Below are positions 1 through 8,262 of a stretch of 64,000 nucleotides of DNA, in pieces (position 1 is the first letter of the stretch; each line of letters begins with the position of its first letter). Made by a program: the position numbers and the translations under genes. Source of the DNA: Tumebacillus amylolyticus (GTDB lineage: Bacteria > Bacillota > Bacilli > Tumebacillales > Tumebacillaceae); NCBI RefSeq assembly GCF_016722965.1, contig NZ_JAEQNB010000002.1, forward strand, positions 372,001 to 436,000. Direction: 5' to 3'. The notes under the pieces are model-generated. The model was not told the DNA's origin and made no database searches. It saw only the letters and a program-made list of their open reading frames with translations.

Positions 1-121
1 TGCGATAGTACCGCTCCATGACGTCGAGGACCCGCTGGGGTTTTTGCGTCGTCGCTGCGTTGTCGAGGTAGACGAGCGGACGCCCGTTCATCTCCCGTTC
101 CAGCAATGGAAAATCGTTCAT
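1..121 (-). CDS. sufS: SufS cysteine desulfurase (N-terminal fragment, cut by window edge)
   Basis: The first 40 residues can be read; the rest lies outside the window. The protein starts [20 protein letters not shown] and continues NAATTQKP, the N-terminal signature of class II (SufS/CsdA) PLP-dependent cysteine desulfurases. SufS takes sulfur from cysteine and passes it to the SUF scaffold. Its ATG overlaps the sufD TGA in an ATGA, so the two genes are translationally coupled. The family call rests on this signature plus the sufC-sufD-sufS order. Confidence 0.9.
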   Translation of the reverse strand, partial: MNDFPLLEREMNGRPLVYLDNAATTQKPQRVLDVMERYYR

Positions 122-1410
122 CTCAGCACCCCCTTTCGATCCAGCCACTTGTCTGTCAGCACTTCCATTCCCACCGGCAACGGCGACGTTTGCACAAGCG
201 GGGCGAGGAAGCTCTTGAGCAACAACTTGCGCGCTTCAAAGTCGGTGACGCCTCTTGATTTCAGATAGTACAACTGCTCTTCCGACAGCGGTCCGACGGA
301 GGCCGAATGGTCGCAGCGCACGTCTTCTTCGTTGATCAGCAACATCGGAATCGGATTCGCCTGCGCCGTTTTGCTCAAGAGCAGGACGCGCTCTTCTTGG
401 GAAGAGTCGGTGCCGACGGCTCCTTTTTCAATCTGGGAGACGGCACGGCAAGTCGCCTTGGCATGATCGGTCAGCAGGGCTCGCGTGCGAATTCGGGAGA
501 GCGTATGGCGGCCGATGTGTTCCGCTTTCAACGTCAAATCGAGGTGCTGCTTCCCCGTTCCGGTCACCAACCCGTCGAGCCAGACTTCCGAACCGTCGCC
601 CGTTTGTTCGACGATCACGTCCACCAAACCCGTACCCGATCCACGGTCATGAGCAAAAATCTGCACCCTCGCATCTCGTTCCACTTTCGCCCGAACATGC
701 GCCGCTCGCGTCATCTGCGGGTCATGCTCTTGCAAAAAAGCCAACCGTACTTGCGCGTTCGGCTTCGCAAAGATCTCGGCGACAAAAACGCCGAACGCTT
801 GCTCTTGCAACTTCGAGACTTCGCCTGCGACCACCGTTACGTCGCTGCCCTCCTCGGCGACGACGAGCAGACGGGGATGAAGCTGTCCGCCGCCGACGGT
901 GCGTTGCCACCAGGCTTGCAACGGGACGCGGACCTGCACGTTTTTTGGAACGTAGACGAAAACGCCCAGGTTCCACACGGCCGTCGAGAGCGCCGTCCAT
1001 TTGTCGTCCGCCGTGACCGCCTGCCCGAGATACGGTTCGACGAGGCTTGGAAACACGCGAACCGCCAAGGACAAGTCGGCAAAAATGACGCCGTTCTCCG
1101 CGACTTCCATGTCCAGATGATGTGCAATCTTGCGTTCATTGGCGTAGACGAGGCGGGAGACCTCGGCTTTTTTTCGACCGCGTTCCGATTGAAAGGGCGT
1201 CATCATCTCCCAGCGTTCCGGACAGGCGCGGTCCGGGTCGCGCGGTGCAAACGGGCCGAAGGGTCGAGTGCGTAGATCGAGGGTGTGCGGGGCGGGCAAT
1301 TGTTCGTAGGCCGCCAATGCCTGTTCACGCATCTCGCGCAACCAGTTCGGCTCCTGCCGTTGCGTGGTCAAGATCTGCACCAGTTGTTTGCCCACCGCAT
1401 CTACCGTCAT
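118..1410 (-). CDS. sufD: SufD, Fe-S cluster assembly scaffold component
   Basis: This 430-aa protein belongs to the SufB/SufD beta-helix family (UPF0051). It has the variable N-terminal part, a long beta-rich core, and a C-terminal segment with [20 protein letters not shown], typical of SufD. In the SufBCD complex it helps build or transfer [Fe-S] clusters in the cytoplasm. I chose the ATG at 1410 because it overlaps the sufC stop as ATGA and has an AAGGGGG site upstream. A second ATG three codons earlier is possible. Its neighbours are sufC upstream and sufS downstream, the standard Gram-positive order. Confidence 0.93.
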   Translation of the reverse strand: MTVDAVGKQLVQILTTQRQEPNWLREMREQALAAYEQLPAPHTLDLRTRPFGPFAPRDPDRACPERWEMMTPFQSERGRKKAEVSRLVYANERKIAHHLDMEVAENGVIFADLSLAVRVFPSLVEPYLGQAVTADDKWTALSTAVWNLGVFVYVPKNVQVRVPLQAWWQRTVGGGQLHPRLLVVAEEGSDVTVVAGEVSKLQEQAFGVFVAEIFAKPNAQVRLAFLQEHDPQMTRAAHVRAKVERDARVQIFAHDRGSGTGLVDVIVEQTGDGSEVWLDGLVTGTGKQHLDLTLKAEHIGRHTLSRIRTRALLTDHAKATCRAVSQIEKGAVGTDSSQEERVLLLSKTAQANPIPMLLINEEDVRCDHSASVGPLSEEQLYYLKSRGVTDFEARKLLLKSFLAPLVQTSPLPVGMEVLTDKWLDRKGVLR

Positions 1411-2243
1411 GAGAAACAACCCCCTTCCGGCGGGTCGAACGCTTCCGGAGGTCGCGGATCGGAGGCGGCGAGTTTGGCTTGATCCTCGCGTTGCTTCTCT
1501 TCCTTGACCCAGTCGTAGCCTTTTTCTTCGAGTTGCGCGGCGAGTTCCTTGCCCCCGGAACGGACGATCTGACCGTCGAGCAGAACGTGGACGTGGTCGG
1601 GCTCGATGTAATTCAGCAATCGCTGGTAGTGCGTAATGACGAGGACGCCCATCTCGGGATTGCGCATCTCGTTGACCGCTTTGGCGACGATTTTCAGGGC
1701 GTCGATGTCGAGACCGGAGTCGATCTCGTCGAGGATGGCGATGCGCGGTTTGAGCAGGGCCATTTGCAAGATTTCGTTGCGTTTTTTCTCTCCGCCGGAA
1801 AAGCCTTCATTAAGACAGCGTTCGGCAAAGGACGGCTCGATGCCGAGTTCCTTCATCTTCGCCATCAAGTGGCGGTGAAATTGCAAGACAGGCAAGCCGT
1901 TGCCCTCTCCTCGTCGTGCGTTGACCGCAAGTCGCATGAAGTTGGCATTGGAAACGCCGGGGATTTCGGCGGGGTATTGCATGGCGAGAAACAGGCCTGC
2001 TCTCGCCCGTTCGTCAACGCTCATCTGGAGCAGGTCTTTGCCGTCAAGCACGGCCTTGCCTGCTGTCACTTCATAGCGCGGGTGGCCCATCAAGGCTTGG
2101 GCGAATGTGCTTTTTCCGGTTCCGTTTGGGCCCATGACCGCGTGAACTTCGCCGCCCTTTACTTCCAGGTTGAGCCCTTGCACGATGGGTTTGCCGTCTA
2201 CGGAGACTTGCAGGCCCTCGATCTGTAACAGCGGTTGTGCCAT
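1407..2243 (-). CDS. sufC: SufC, Fe-S cluster assembly ATPase
   Basis: This is a 278-aa ABC-type ATPase without membrane segments. It has Walker A GPNGTGKST at about residues 38-46, the SufC-specific signature FSGGEKKRNEILQM, Walker B AILDEIDSGLD and the switch histidine in VITHYQR. SufC powers the SufBCD scaffold. The ATG at 2243 follows GGAGGGAGG with good spacing; the open frame continues upstream but lacks family homology there. The gene is first in sufCDS and sits just downstream of a terminator-like hairpin. The C-terminal tail (EKQREDQAKLAASDPRPPEA) is slightly longer than usual. Confidence 0.95.
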   Translation of the reverse strand: MAQPLLQIEGLQVSVDGKPIVQGLNLEVKGGEVHAVMGPNGTGKSTFAQALMGHPRYEVTAGKAVLDGKDLLQMSVDERARAGLFLAMQYPAEIPGVSNANFMRLAVNARRGEGNGLPVLQFHRHLMAKMKELGIEPSFAERCLNEGFSGGEKKRNEILQMALLKPRIAILDEIDSGLDIDALKIVAKAVNEMRNPEMGVLVITHYQRLLNYIEPDHVHVLLDGQIVRSGGKELAAQLEEKGYDWVKEEKQREDQAKLAASDPRPPEAFDPPEGGCFS

Positions 2244-2285
2244 TTGAGAAGCCTCCCTCCATGTGGGTACTACAGCATATGACGG

Positions 2286-2323
2286 AAAAAAGCCCGATGC
2301 GCTCGTTGGCATCAGGCTTTTTT
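2286..2323 (-). terminator. Rho-independent terminator between the small secreted peptide gene and sufC
   Basis: A GC-rich stem (AAGCCtGATGC pairing with GCATCgGGCTT) is flanked by A-runs and T-runs on both sides. On the minus strand it ends the peptide gene, whose TGA lies inside the hairpin. It should insulate sufC from upstream transcription. Confidence 0.7.
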
Positions 2324-2488
2324 GGAGGAAAGTGCAGGTATGTGTAGAGTGCTCGGCTGTGTAGATCGCTGCAACTCGTATTGGGTTTGTGAATGACTGG
2401 CTTGCGCGGCGGTCGACAGGACGGCGTCTCCCGTTGCGAGTCCAAGCAGAATCGCGAAGAGGAAAACAGGCCATCGTGGGCTTTTCAT
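2312..2488 (-). CDS. Small secreted peptide (58 aa), unknown function
   Basis: I do not recognise this protein. It begins MKSPRWPVFLFAILLGLATG, a basic start followed by a hydrophobic stretch, then an AQA-like signal peptidase I site. The predicted mature peptide is only about 30 residues, polar and ending SSKKA. An AGAGGTG site lies 12 nt upstream of the ATG. The gene ends inside a terminator hairpin, which supports it being a discrete unit. It lies between the MIP18-type gene and sufC on the same strand. Codon evidence is thin because of its size. Confidence 0.45.
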   Translation of the reverse strand: MKSPRWPVFLFAILLGLATGDAVLSTAAQASHSQTQYELQRSTQPSTLHIPALSSKKA

Positions 2489-2628
2489 GGGAATTCGACA
2501 CCTCTTTGCAGGGAGAGTAGGGGGATACTCAAATGTTTCGAGACCGCGGCTCGCGATGCGCGGGTCGTAAGTGTGGAAATTTCGGCAACTCTCCATTTTT
2601 ATGCAAAAGAGGTCGTCCTTGGAGACTT

Positions 2629-2937
2629 CTAAAATAAGTAGCGAAACACGGTCTTGGCTTCCTCCGACATGAGGTCTTTTGACCAAGGGGGCGAGAATGT
2701 CAGCTCGACGTCGACCGTCTCCACGCCGGGGAGTGCGGAGACTCGACCGACGATGTCGTCCCGCATGGAGTCAAACGCCGGGCACCCCATGGCAGTGAGC
2801 GTCATCACCACCCGAACACGGCTTCCCGCTTCCAGAACCTGCACTTCATACACCAACCCCAGATTGACGATGTCCATCATCAACTCCGGGTCCCATACTT
2901 CCAACAACTCGTTGCGCACGTCTTCCTCCGTGATCAC
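2629..2937 (-). CDS. MIP18/DUF59-family metal-sulfur cluster assembly protein (SufT/PaaD-like)
   Basis: This 102-aa protein has the DUF59 pattern: VWDPELMMDIVNLGLVYEV near the N-terminus, TLTAMGCPAFDSM in the middle with the conserved cysteine, then GVETVDVELTFSPPW. The family matures Fe-S proteins and is often encoded beside suf genes, as here. I chose the GTG at 2937 (MITEEDVRNELLEVWD) because AAAGGAG lies 7 nt upstream. An earlier GTG at 2976 has no good ribosome site. It is not in the suf operon proper, since a terminator separates them. Confidence 0.85.
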   Translation of the reverse strand: MITEEDVRNELLEVWDPELMMDIVNLGLVYEVQVLEAGSRVRVVMTLTAMGCPAFDSMRDDIVGRVSALPGVETVDVELTFSPPWSKDLMSEEAKTVFRYLF

Positions 2938-3088
2938 CAGACCGCTCCTTTCGCGTTGTGGGAAAGGTTTTGTCACAGTCTATGCGGAATTTTGGCGTTT
3001 TTTCTCGTGTTGGAGTTTTTTTATACGGGACAATCGCACATTTTCGTTCGACCCCGTCCATCCGCCTATTCCGATTTGACTCGTGGGA

Positions 3089-3097
3089 CATAGGATA
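3089..3097 (+). promoter_or_regulatory. SigK/SigE-like -10 element upstream of the yjcZ-like gene
   Basis: CATAGGATA fits the mother-cell sigma -10 pattern CATAnnnTA. Transcription would begin about 24 nt before the ATG at 3128. The -35 is not clear. A close copy of this element occurs at 22070. Confidence 0.45.
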
Positions 3098-3127
3098 CAG
3101 CATGTTCTCGGAAAGGGGGATTTACTG

Positions 3128-3226
3128 ATGGGTACCTTTGGTGGCTACACCCGTTGGGCGGTTGTGTTCTTGATCATCTTCGTCCTGTTCGTTCTGCTAA
3201 CCCCGGGTTACGGCGCGGGTTGCTAA
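3128..3226 (+). CDS. YjcZ-family sporulation peptide (32 aa)
   Basis: This tiny protein reads MGTFGGYTRWAVVFLIIFVL followed by FVLLTPGYGAGC. It has a short glycine-rich start, one hydrophobic membrane segment and a Gly/Tyr-rich end, the layout of YjcZ/YqfT-type sporulation peptides of Bacilli. GAAAGGGGGA lies 7 nt before the ATG. A strong terminator follows directly, and a mother-cell sigma-like -10 lies upstream, so it is probably a monocistronic sporulation gene. Precise function in this family is not established. Confidence 0.72.
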   Translation: MGTFGGYTRWAVVFLIIFVLFVLLTPGYGAGC

Positions 3227-3240
3227 TCCCCCGACGTGAA

Positions 3241-3280
3241 AAAAAAAGGAGCGACCGCTATGTGCGGTCGCTCTTTTTTT
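3241..3280. terminator. Bidirectional terminator between the yjcZ-like gene and the alarmone synthetase gene
   Basis: A 10-bp perfect stem (GAGCGACCGC/GCGGTCGCTC) with a short loop has an A-run before it and T7 after it. It can stop the plus-strand yjcZ-like transcript and the minus-strand alarmone synthetase transcript. Confidence 0.85.
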
Positions 3281-3282
3281 GC

Positions 3283-4083
3283 TTAGAAAAAGGAGTTGTT
3301 CTGCTCTTGTTGATGAAGCACTTGCTTGATTTCTTCGGACAGGTGTTGCAAGGCTTGGATGTCCTCGGACTGTGCTTCGTGGAATTTCTGGTGGTATTCG
3401 GCGGCGAGTTCGAGATGGCCGTTGTGAATCATTTTTTCAATCATGGAGAGGATGTCGGCCACGGTGTTCGATTTGGTCTCGAACAGGATCTGCGCCGCTT
3501 TGATCTCGTCGCGGATCGCCGACATCTCGCCGTCGAGACGGTAGGAGGCTTCGGCAGCGCGGACCAGTCGTTCGCGGACTTGTTCCGGGATGTTGCCTTT
3601 GTATTTATAGTTCAACGAGTGCTCAATCGTCGCCCAGAAATTCATCGCCAACGTCCGCAATTGGACCTCCGCCAACAGTTCTTGCTCGCCGTGTACCGTC
3701 TGTACCGGGTACTTCACGATAAAGTGGTAGCTGCGATACCCGCTCGGTTTGCGGTTGGTTACATAGTCGCGCTCTTCCACGACGGTCATGTCCTTGCGCG
3801 CGCGGATGTGCTCGGCGACGCGGTGCATGTCTTCTTGGAACTGGCACATGATTCGAATGCCGGCGATGTCCGGCACTTCCTCTACGTTCTCCAGCGGGAT
3901 GTTGAGGATCTTGGCTTTTTCGATAATGCTGGAGACTTTTTTGACCCGACCGGTGCAGAATTCGATCGGGGTGTATTCTTCCTTATGTTTAATTTCGGTT
4001 CGCAAGGAGCGGAACTTGACCTTGAGCTCCTCCACGGCCTGTTCGTAGGGAAGTAAGAACGTCTCCCAATCACGTCCGTACAC
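3283..4083 (-). CDS. Small alarmone synthetase, (p)ppGpp synthetase RelQ/YjbM type
   Basis: This 266-aa protein has the RelA/SpoT synthetase domain alone, with no HD hydrolase or regulatory domains. Family motifs include FCTGRVKKVSSIIEKA, DIAGIRIMCQF, RKPSGYRSYHFIVKYP and EVQLRTLAMNFWATIEHSLN, the E-x-Q-L-R-T active-site strand. It would transfer pyrophosphate from ATP to GDP or GTP to make the stringent signal. The C-terminal helical tail makes it longer than the roughly 210-aa B. subtilis RelQ. I chose the GTG at 4083, preceded by GAAGGGGG. Confidence 0.92.
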   Translation of the reverse strand: MYGRDWETFLLPYEQAVEELKVKFRSLRTEIKHKEEYTPIEFCTGRVKKVSSIIEKAKILNIPLENVEEVPDIAGIRIMCQFQEDMHRVAEHIRARKDMTVVEERDYVTNRKPSGYRSYHFIVKYPVQTVHGEQELLAEVQLRTLAMNFWATIEHSLNYKYKGNIPEQVRERLVRAAEASYRLDGEMSAIRDEIKAAQILFETKSNTVADILSMIEKMIHNGHLELAAEYHQKFHEAQSEDIQALQHLSEEIKQVLHQQEQNNSFF

Positions 4084-4281
4084 ACGGGACGCCCCCTTCT
4101 TCTCGCAATTCCAATCACACATTTGATCATAGCAAATTTGGCGGGATTCATCCATTTTTTATGATGCCTTATTATTGTATTCTCCGCAAGTTTGTACCCA
4201 TGCGTGAGAGATTCTGTCGAAGGCGGGGGTTGTTTTGTCGCTTTTGTAGTATGGCTTGCGGGTGGGAATTTTATGGAAGTG

Positions 4282-4319
4282 AAAAGTAAGAGGAGCCGCG
4301 TGGTGGGCTCCTCTTTTTT
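4282..4319. terminator. Terminator downstream of the 98-aa hypothetical gene
   Basis: The 8-bp stem GAGGAGCC/GGCTCCTC is followed by T6 on the plus strand, and by a short A/T run on the minus strand. It ends the addB-addA-98-aa-ORF transcript on the minus strand. Confidence 0.7.
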
Positions 4320-4322
4320 GAA

Positions 4323-4619
4323 TTAGATGAGTTCTTCGCCGTATTCCTTCACGAAGCTGGGGGCGTGCATACGGGCGTAGCGGATGGTGCCTTGGTCGTT
4401 GGTTTGGAAATGGATGGTAACCGGGACCCAGTTGCCTTTTTCACGGTAGCAGATGACCGTTTGGTGGCGGGTGGTGTGGGTCGGAATCGGGTTGACGATG
4501 TCGAGTCCCAGCAGGCGGGCGCCGAGTTGGTCGGCCGCTTCGCGCGTCAGGGGTTGCTCGTTCGGGATGTATTCGTACGCGATGGTTTGAATGGCGGTTA
4601 CGTAGTCTTGGTAGTTCAT
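4323..4619 (-). CDS. Hypothetical protein (98 aa)
   Basis: I do not recognise the family. The protein is soluble, with an acidic, helical N-terminal half (NYQDYVTAIQTIAYEYIPNE) and a beta-rich second half (HQTVICYREKGNWVPVTIHF). A strong GGAAGGAG site precedes the ATG. It starts 22 nt after the addA stop with no terminator between, so it is probably the third gene of the addBA operon. A role in recombination can only be guessed from position. Confidence 0.7.
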   Translation of the reverse strand: MNYQDYVTAIQTIAYEYIPNEQPLTREAADQLGARLLGLDIVNPIPTHTTRHQTVICYREKGNWVPVTIHFQTNDQGTIRYARMHAPSFVKEYGEELI

Positions 4620-4641
4620 GGGTAGATCGCTCCTTCCTTCG

Positions 4642-7600
4642 TCATGATAGCATATCTCCTCGGCAAATCAACTGGTACGGGCATCGTCCGCACGTGCCAA
4701 GTTCTTCGGTCTGCGCAAAGTCGGTCTCGTCGTCATGCATGGCGATGTGGTCGCAAGCCGCTTGGAGGCGGGATTGCATGGTTTCGAGATCGGCCGGCGC
4801 AATCGAGACTTCCGATTCCTCGTCGAGGGCTGTGAAATAGAGAACGGCCCGCTCGACGTGCCAACCGAGCAGTTCAACAGCGACGAGCGTATAAAGTTGC
4901 AACTGCGGCGTGTAGTGGTGCGTCGTTCGCTTGAGTTGCCGGCGGGTGATGCGGTTGGTTTTGTAGTCGAGGACGACGGCACGTCCGTTGTCTTTTTTGT
5001 AGAGCTTGTCGATGACCCCCGTGATGGCGTGGCGACCGGCGCGCAGGCGGAACATCATCTCGCTGTGTTGTTCGGTTGCCGATTGGACTTCGCGGAAGAT
5101 CTCGCTCTGCGTATAGCGGACCAGGTCTCCCTCTAGGATCGGAATCCAAGCGTCCGCTTCGTCCCCGACGATTTTGCGTTCGGCGAGGGCATGGCGAAGC
5201 AGTGTTTGCAGGTCTGCCGGGTCTTGCAAAAGTTCCAAGACGCGGTGGACGAGCGTGCCTCGGACGGTCGGGTCGTGCTCGGCGTCGGTGTCGGCCAGTT
5301 CGGTGGAGGTGAGGTTGGGCTCCTCTACCGTTTCGTCCGCATCGAAGAGTGAAATTTGTTGCGTGTCTTCCAGCGGTCGTGCCAGTTCGGGCAGACGAAG
5401 TGCGTACTTGTAGAAGTATTGGCGCGGGCAGGTGAAGTACGTGAGCAGGGCGGAGACGGACAGCGTAAGCCCCGGCATCTCGTCAGCACGCGGTTGGATC
5501 GGGCCGAGCAGCGGGAAGAGTTCCGTGAGCGGAGGTTCCGATGTGCCGGGGCGTTCCGGGATTTCAAGGGTTGGTGTGGCTTCTGCGACTGCTGTATTTT
5601 TTTCAAAAGTGCCCTCGGTCGGTCCGATCTGCACCCAGCGCACGCCTTCCCAGTTCTGGACTTCGGCTGCTTGGAGCCAGCCGAACCAGCGCGAGTCTTC
5701 GAGCGTGGGGGCTGTTTTTTTCTCAAGGGCGCGGGTGCCGACGAGCAAGAGGTAGTCGCGGGCGCGGGTCATGGCGACATAGAGCTTGCGGCGTTCTTCG
5801 GCGAGGGCTTTTTGTTTGTTGTCTTCGGACAGCTTGGTCGAGTAGCCGAAGTCGTTCCAAGCGTCGTTCTCCGTGAAGGACGGGACGAGGCCCAGTTTCG
5901 AATCGTAGCGGAACTTGCCGCCCTCGCTCAAGTTGAACGTGCGGGCCATGTCGGGCAAGATGACCACGGGGAATTCGAGCCCTTTGGACTTGTGGATCGT
6001 CATGATCTTGACGACGTCGCTTTGGTCGGACTCGACTTGGGCGTCCTCCTCCCTGACTTCGCCGTCGATGCGTTTCTGGACTTCGGATAAAAACGCCAGC
6101 ACACTTCCCCGCTCGGGGGGCTGGTCGTAGGCGATCTCCACCAATTTGCGGACGTTCCCGACTTTTTGGTCACCGCCGAACGTGAGGAGCAGGGCTTGCT
6201 CGTAGCCGGTGTGGTGGAGGATGGAGGTGAGAACTTCGGCGGCGTTTTTGTAAGACTTCTCTTCGCGCCAGAGTTGGAAGAGAGTTTGGGCACGCATGAG
6301 TTTTTCGCGGTCATCGAGTGCGAGGCGGTGCCAGTTTGGGAGCTCTCGCCAATCGGGGGCTGTCAGTCCCTCGCGACCGAGCCAGTAGAGGGCTTCGTCA
6401 GAGACCCCGAACAACGGCGAGCGCAGGGCTCCGATTCGGGCGACGGTATCGTGTTCCTCAACCAGCACTTGCAGGACGGAGACGAGGTCGAAAATTTCCT
6501 GACGGCGGAAAAAATCGCGGGAGCCGACGATGTAGTACGGGATGCCCGCTTGTTGCAAAGCGTGCTCATAGATGTAGACGTGCGTCATCGCGGAAAAAAG
6601 GATCGTGATGTCGCGGTATTGGACGGTGCGCAGGGTACCGTCTCGGTTCGGGAGTAGGGACTCTCCGCAGGAGCCATCGAAATCTTGCGTGCTACCTCCC
6701 CCGACCATTTCGCGAATTCTGGTTGCGACGATGCGGGCTTCGATCAATTTTTGTTCGAGGGAGCCGGGTTCCTCGGTCAAATGCAGGACTTCAACCATCG
6801 GCTGGTCGTGCGTCGCCGGGCGAGTCGCTTGCATCGGTTCGTACGTGCCCGGCATGAGCAGGTCGAACAACGAGTTGACGAAGGTGATAATCGGCTCCTG
6901 CGTACGAAAGTTGTGGGCGAGCGGGACGTGTTCCCCGCCGGACTCGCCGACTTCGCGCTGCGTGTCGAGAAATACTTGCAGGTCGGCTCCGCGGAACCGG
7001 TAGATCGATTGCTTGGCATCCCCTACGACGAACAGGCGCAAGTCGTCGTTGCCTGTGGTGAGCGCGTCGAGGAGATGTTTTTGCACGGGGTTGGTGTCTT
7101 GGAACTCGTCCACCATGAGAAAACGCAAGGATTTCGCCTGCCAATTGCGCACGTCGGGACGTTGCAAGAGACGGACGGCGAGGTTTTGCAGGTCGGTGAA
7201 ATCGAGGGCGCGGTCTCGATTTTTTTTCTCGGTATAGAGCGTGTGGACCGCTTGTAAAAGATCGGCGAGGTACACGACTGTATCACGCAAGCCGGATGGG
7301 ACGATGTGGCGAGAAACGGAGGGTACGTGGGCTTTGAGAGCGTTGACGTCAGGTTTGAGTTCCTTGACGAGCACACCCCAGCCGGACGTGAGTGTTTCGA
7401 GAATCACGGCGATGTCAGGCGTATACTCCCAGCCGCTTGCCCGCCATTGGGTGAGGACTTTGGAGATCGCCGGGTACTCCGCACGAAGGCGAAGGGCGCG
7501 GGCGACAGAGCCTTTTTTTGCATCGAGAGCGTCGAGGTCGAGGCTGAGGATGTTGCCGATGAGGGATTCCAGCGTATCGACAGCCGATTCAAGACCTGCG

Positions 7601-8262
7601 CTCAGTTCGTCCAGCATGGCAAGCGTGTGCGAGGTCATGCCGGTGAAGTCCTCCGTCTGTTCACGAACGCTCGGGTAAAAATCCATGATGTGGCGGAGAA
7701 GCGGTTCGTAGGCGTACTCGGTGATCAGAGCGAGCGTGCCTGCGTCCTCGCGGGCAAGTCCTTCGTCGAGGGCTTCGCGCACCGCTTCTTCGAGGCGAAA
7801 CATCGCTTCGCTCTCTTCCAGTACGCGGGCTTGCGGATCGATGCCCGCTTCTAATGGATATTGGCGCAAGAGGTCGGAGCAATACCCGTGGATCGTCGTG
7901 ATCGTGGCGCGTTCGACTTCTTCTTGCAAGAGCGCGATACGGCGTTTGTCCTCGTCGGCCGCTTCGTGCTTCCAACGAGAGAGTCGTTCCCGAATTCGCG
8001 CCTTCATCTCCCCTGCCGCTTCCTTGGTGAACGTGATCGCGACAATTTGACCGGGTCGGCTGGGATGTTGGTCGGAGTCTGCGTTTGCTTCAGTTTCGAG
8101 TTCCAGCGGCGGCAGAATCAGCGGATAGCCTGCGAGCATGGCGGTGTAGCGTTCGGTCAGCACCCACGTCTTGCCCGCACCGGCCCCTGCGGAGACGGTC
8201 AGATGACGTTCAAGATCGCGGATGGCTTTCCATTGGCCTGTTGTGGGTCGGGGGTCGGTCAT
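4642..8262 (-). CDS. addA: AddA, helicase-nuclease subunit A (RecBCD-like)
   Basis: This 1206-aa SF1A UvrD-type helicase is fused to a C-terminal PD-(D/E)XK nuclease. Walker A AGAGAGKT is at about residues 25-32; later come VDEFQDTNP, FVVGDAKQSIYRFRGAD, MTIHKSKGLEFPVVILPDM and RRKLYVAMTRARDYLLLVG. The nuclease core shows GVIDKLYKKDNGRAVVLDYK. With AddB it processes double-strand breaks for RecA. Its ATG overlaps the addB stop as ATGA. Unusually, Cys945, Cys1191, Cys1194 and Cys1200 form the C...C-x2-C-x5-C pattern known as the Fe-S clamp of AddB, so both subunits here appear to have it. Confidence 0.95.
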   Translation of the reverse strand: MTDPRPTTGQWKAIRDLERHLTVSAGAGAGKTWVLTERYTAMLAGYPLILPPLELETEANADSDQHPSRPGQIVAITFTKEAAGEMKARIRERLSRWKHEAADEDKRRIALLQEEVERATITTIHGYCSDLLRQYPLEAGIDPQARVLEESEAMFRLEEAVREALDEGLAREDAGTLALITEYAYEPLLRHIMDFYPSVREQTEDFTGMTSHTLAMLDELSAGLESAVDTLESLIGNILSLDLDALDAKKGSVARALRLRAEYPAISKVLTQWRASGWEYTPDIAVILETLTSGWGVLVKELKPDVNALKAHVPSVSRHIVPSGLRDTVVYLADLLQAVHTLYTEKKNRDRALDFTDLQNLAVRLLQRPDVRNWQAKSLRFLMVDEFQDTNPVQKHLLDALTTGNDDLRLFVVGDAKQSIYRFRGADLQVFLDTQREVGESGGEHVPLAHNFRTQEPIITFVNSLFDLLMPGTYEPMQATRPATHDQPMVEVLHLTEEPGSLEQKLIEARIVATRIREMVGGGSTQDFDGSCGESLLPNRDGTLRTVQYRDITILFSAMTHVYIYEHALQQAGIPYYIVGSRDFFRRQEIFDLVSVLQVLVEEHDTVARIGALRSPLFGVSDEALYWLGREGLTAPDWRELPNWHRLALDDREKLMRAQTLFQLWREEKSYKNAAEVLTSILHHTGYEQALLLTFGGDQKVGNVRKLVEIAYDQPPERGSVLAFLSEVQKRIDGEVREEDAQVESDQSDVVKIMTIHKSKGLEFPVVILPDMARTFNLSEGGKFRYDSKLGLVPSFTENDAWNDFGYSTKLSEDNKQKALAEERRKLYVAMTRARDYLLLVGTRALEKKTAPTLEDSRWFGWLQAAEVQNWEGVRWVQIGPTEGTFEKNTAVAEATPTLEIPERPGTSEPPLTELFPLLGPIQPRADEMPGLTLSVSALLTYFTCPRQYFYKYALRLPELARPLEDTQQISLFDADETVEEPNLTSTELADTDAEHDPTVRGTLVHRVLELLQDPADLQTLLRHALAERKIVGDEADAWIPILEGDLVRYTQSEIFREVQSATEQHSEMMFRLRAGRHAITGVIDKLYKKDNGRAVVLDYKTNRITRRQLKRTTHHYTPQLQLYTLVAVELLGWHVERAVLYFTALDEESEVSIAPADLETMQSRLQAACDHIAMHDDETDFAQTEELGTCGRCPYQLICRGDMLS

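Noticed and set aside
2937-2976. Earlier GTG start of the MIP18-type gene
   Set aside because: It lacks a ribosome site, while the GTG at 2937 has AAAGGAG 7 nt upstream and begins at the family's usual N-terminus.
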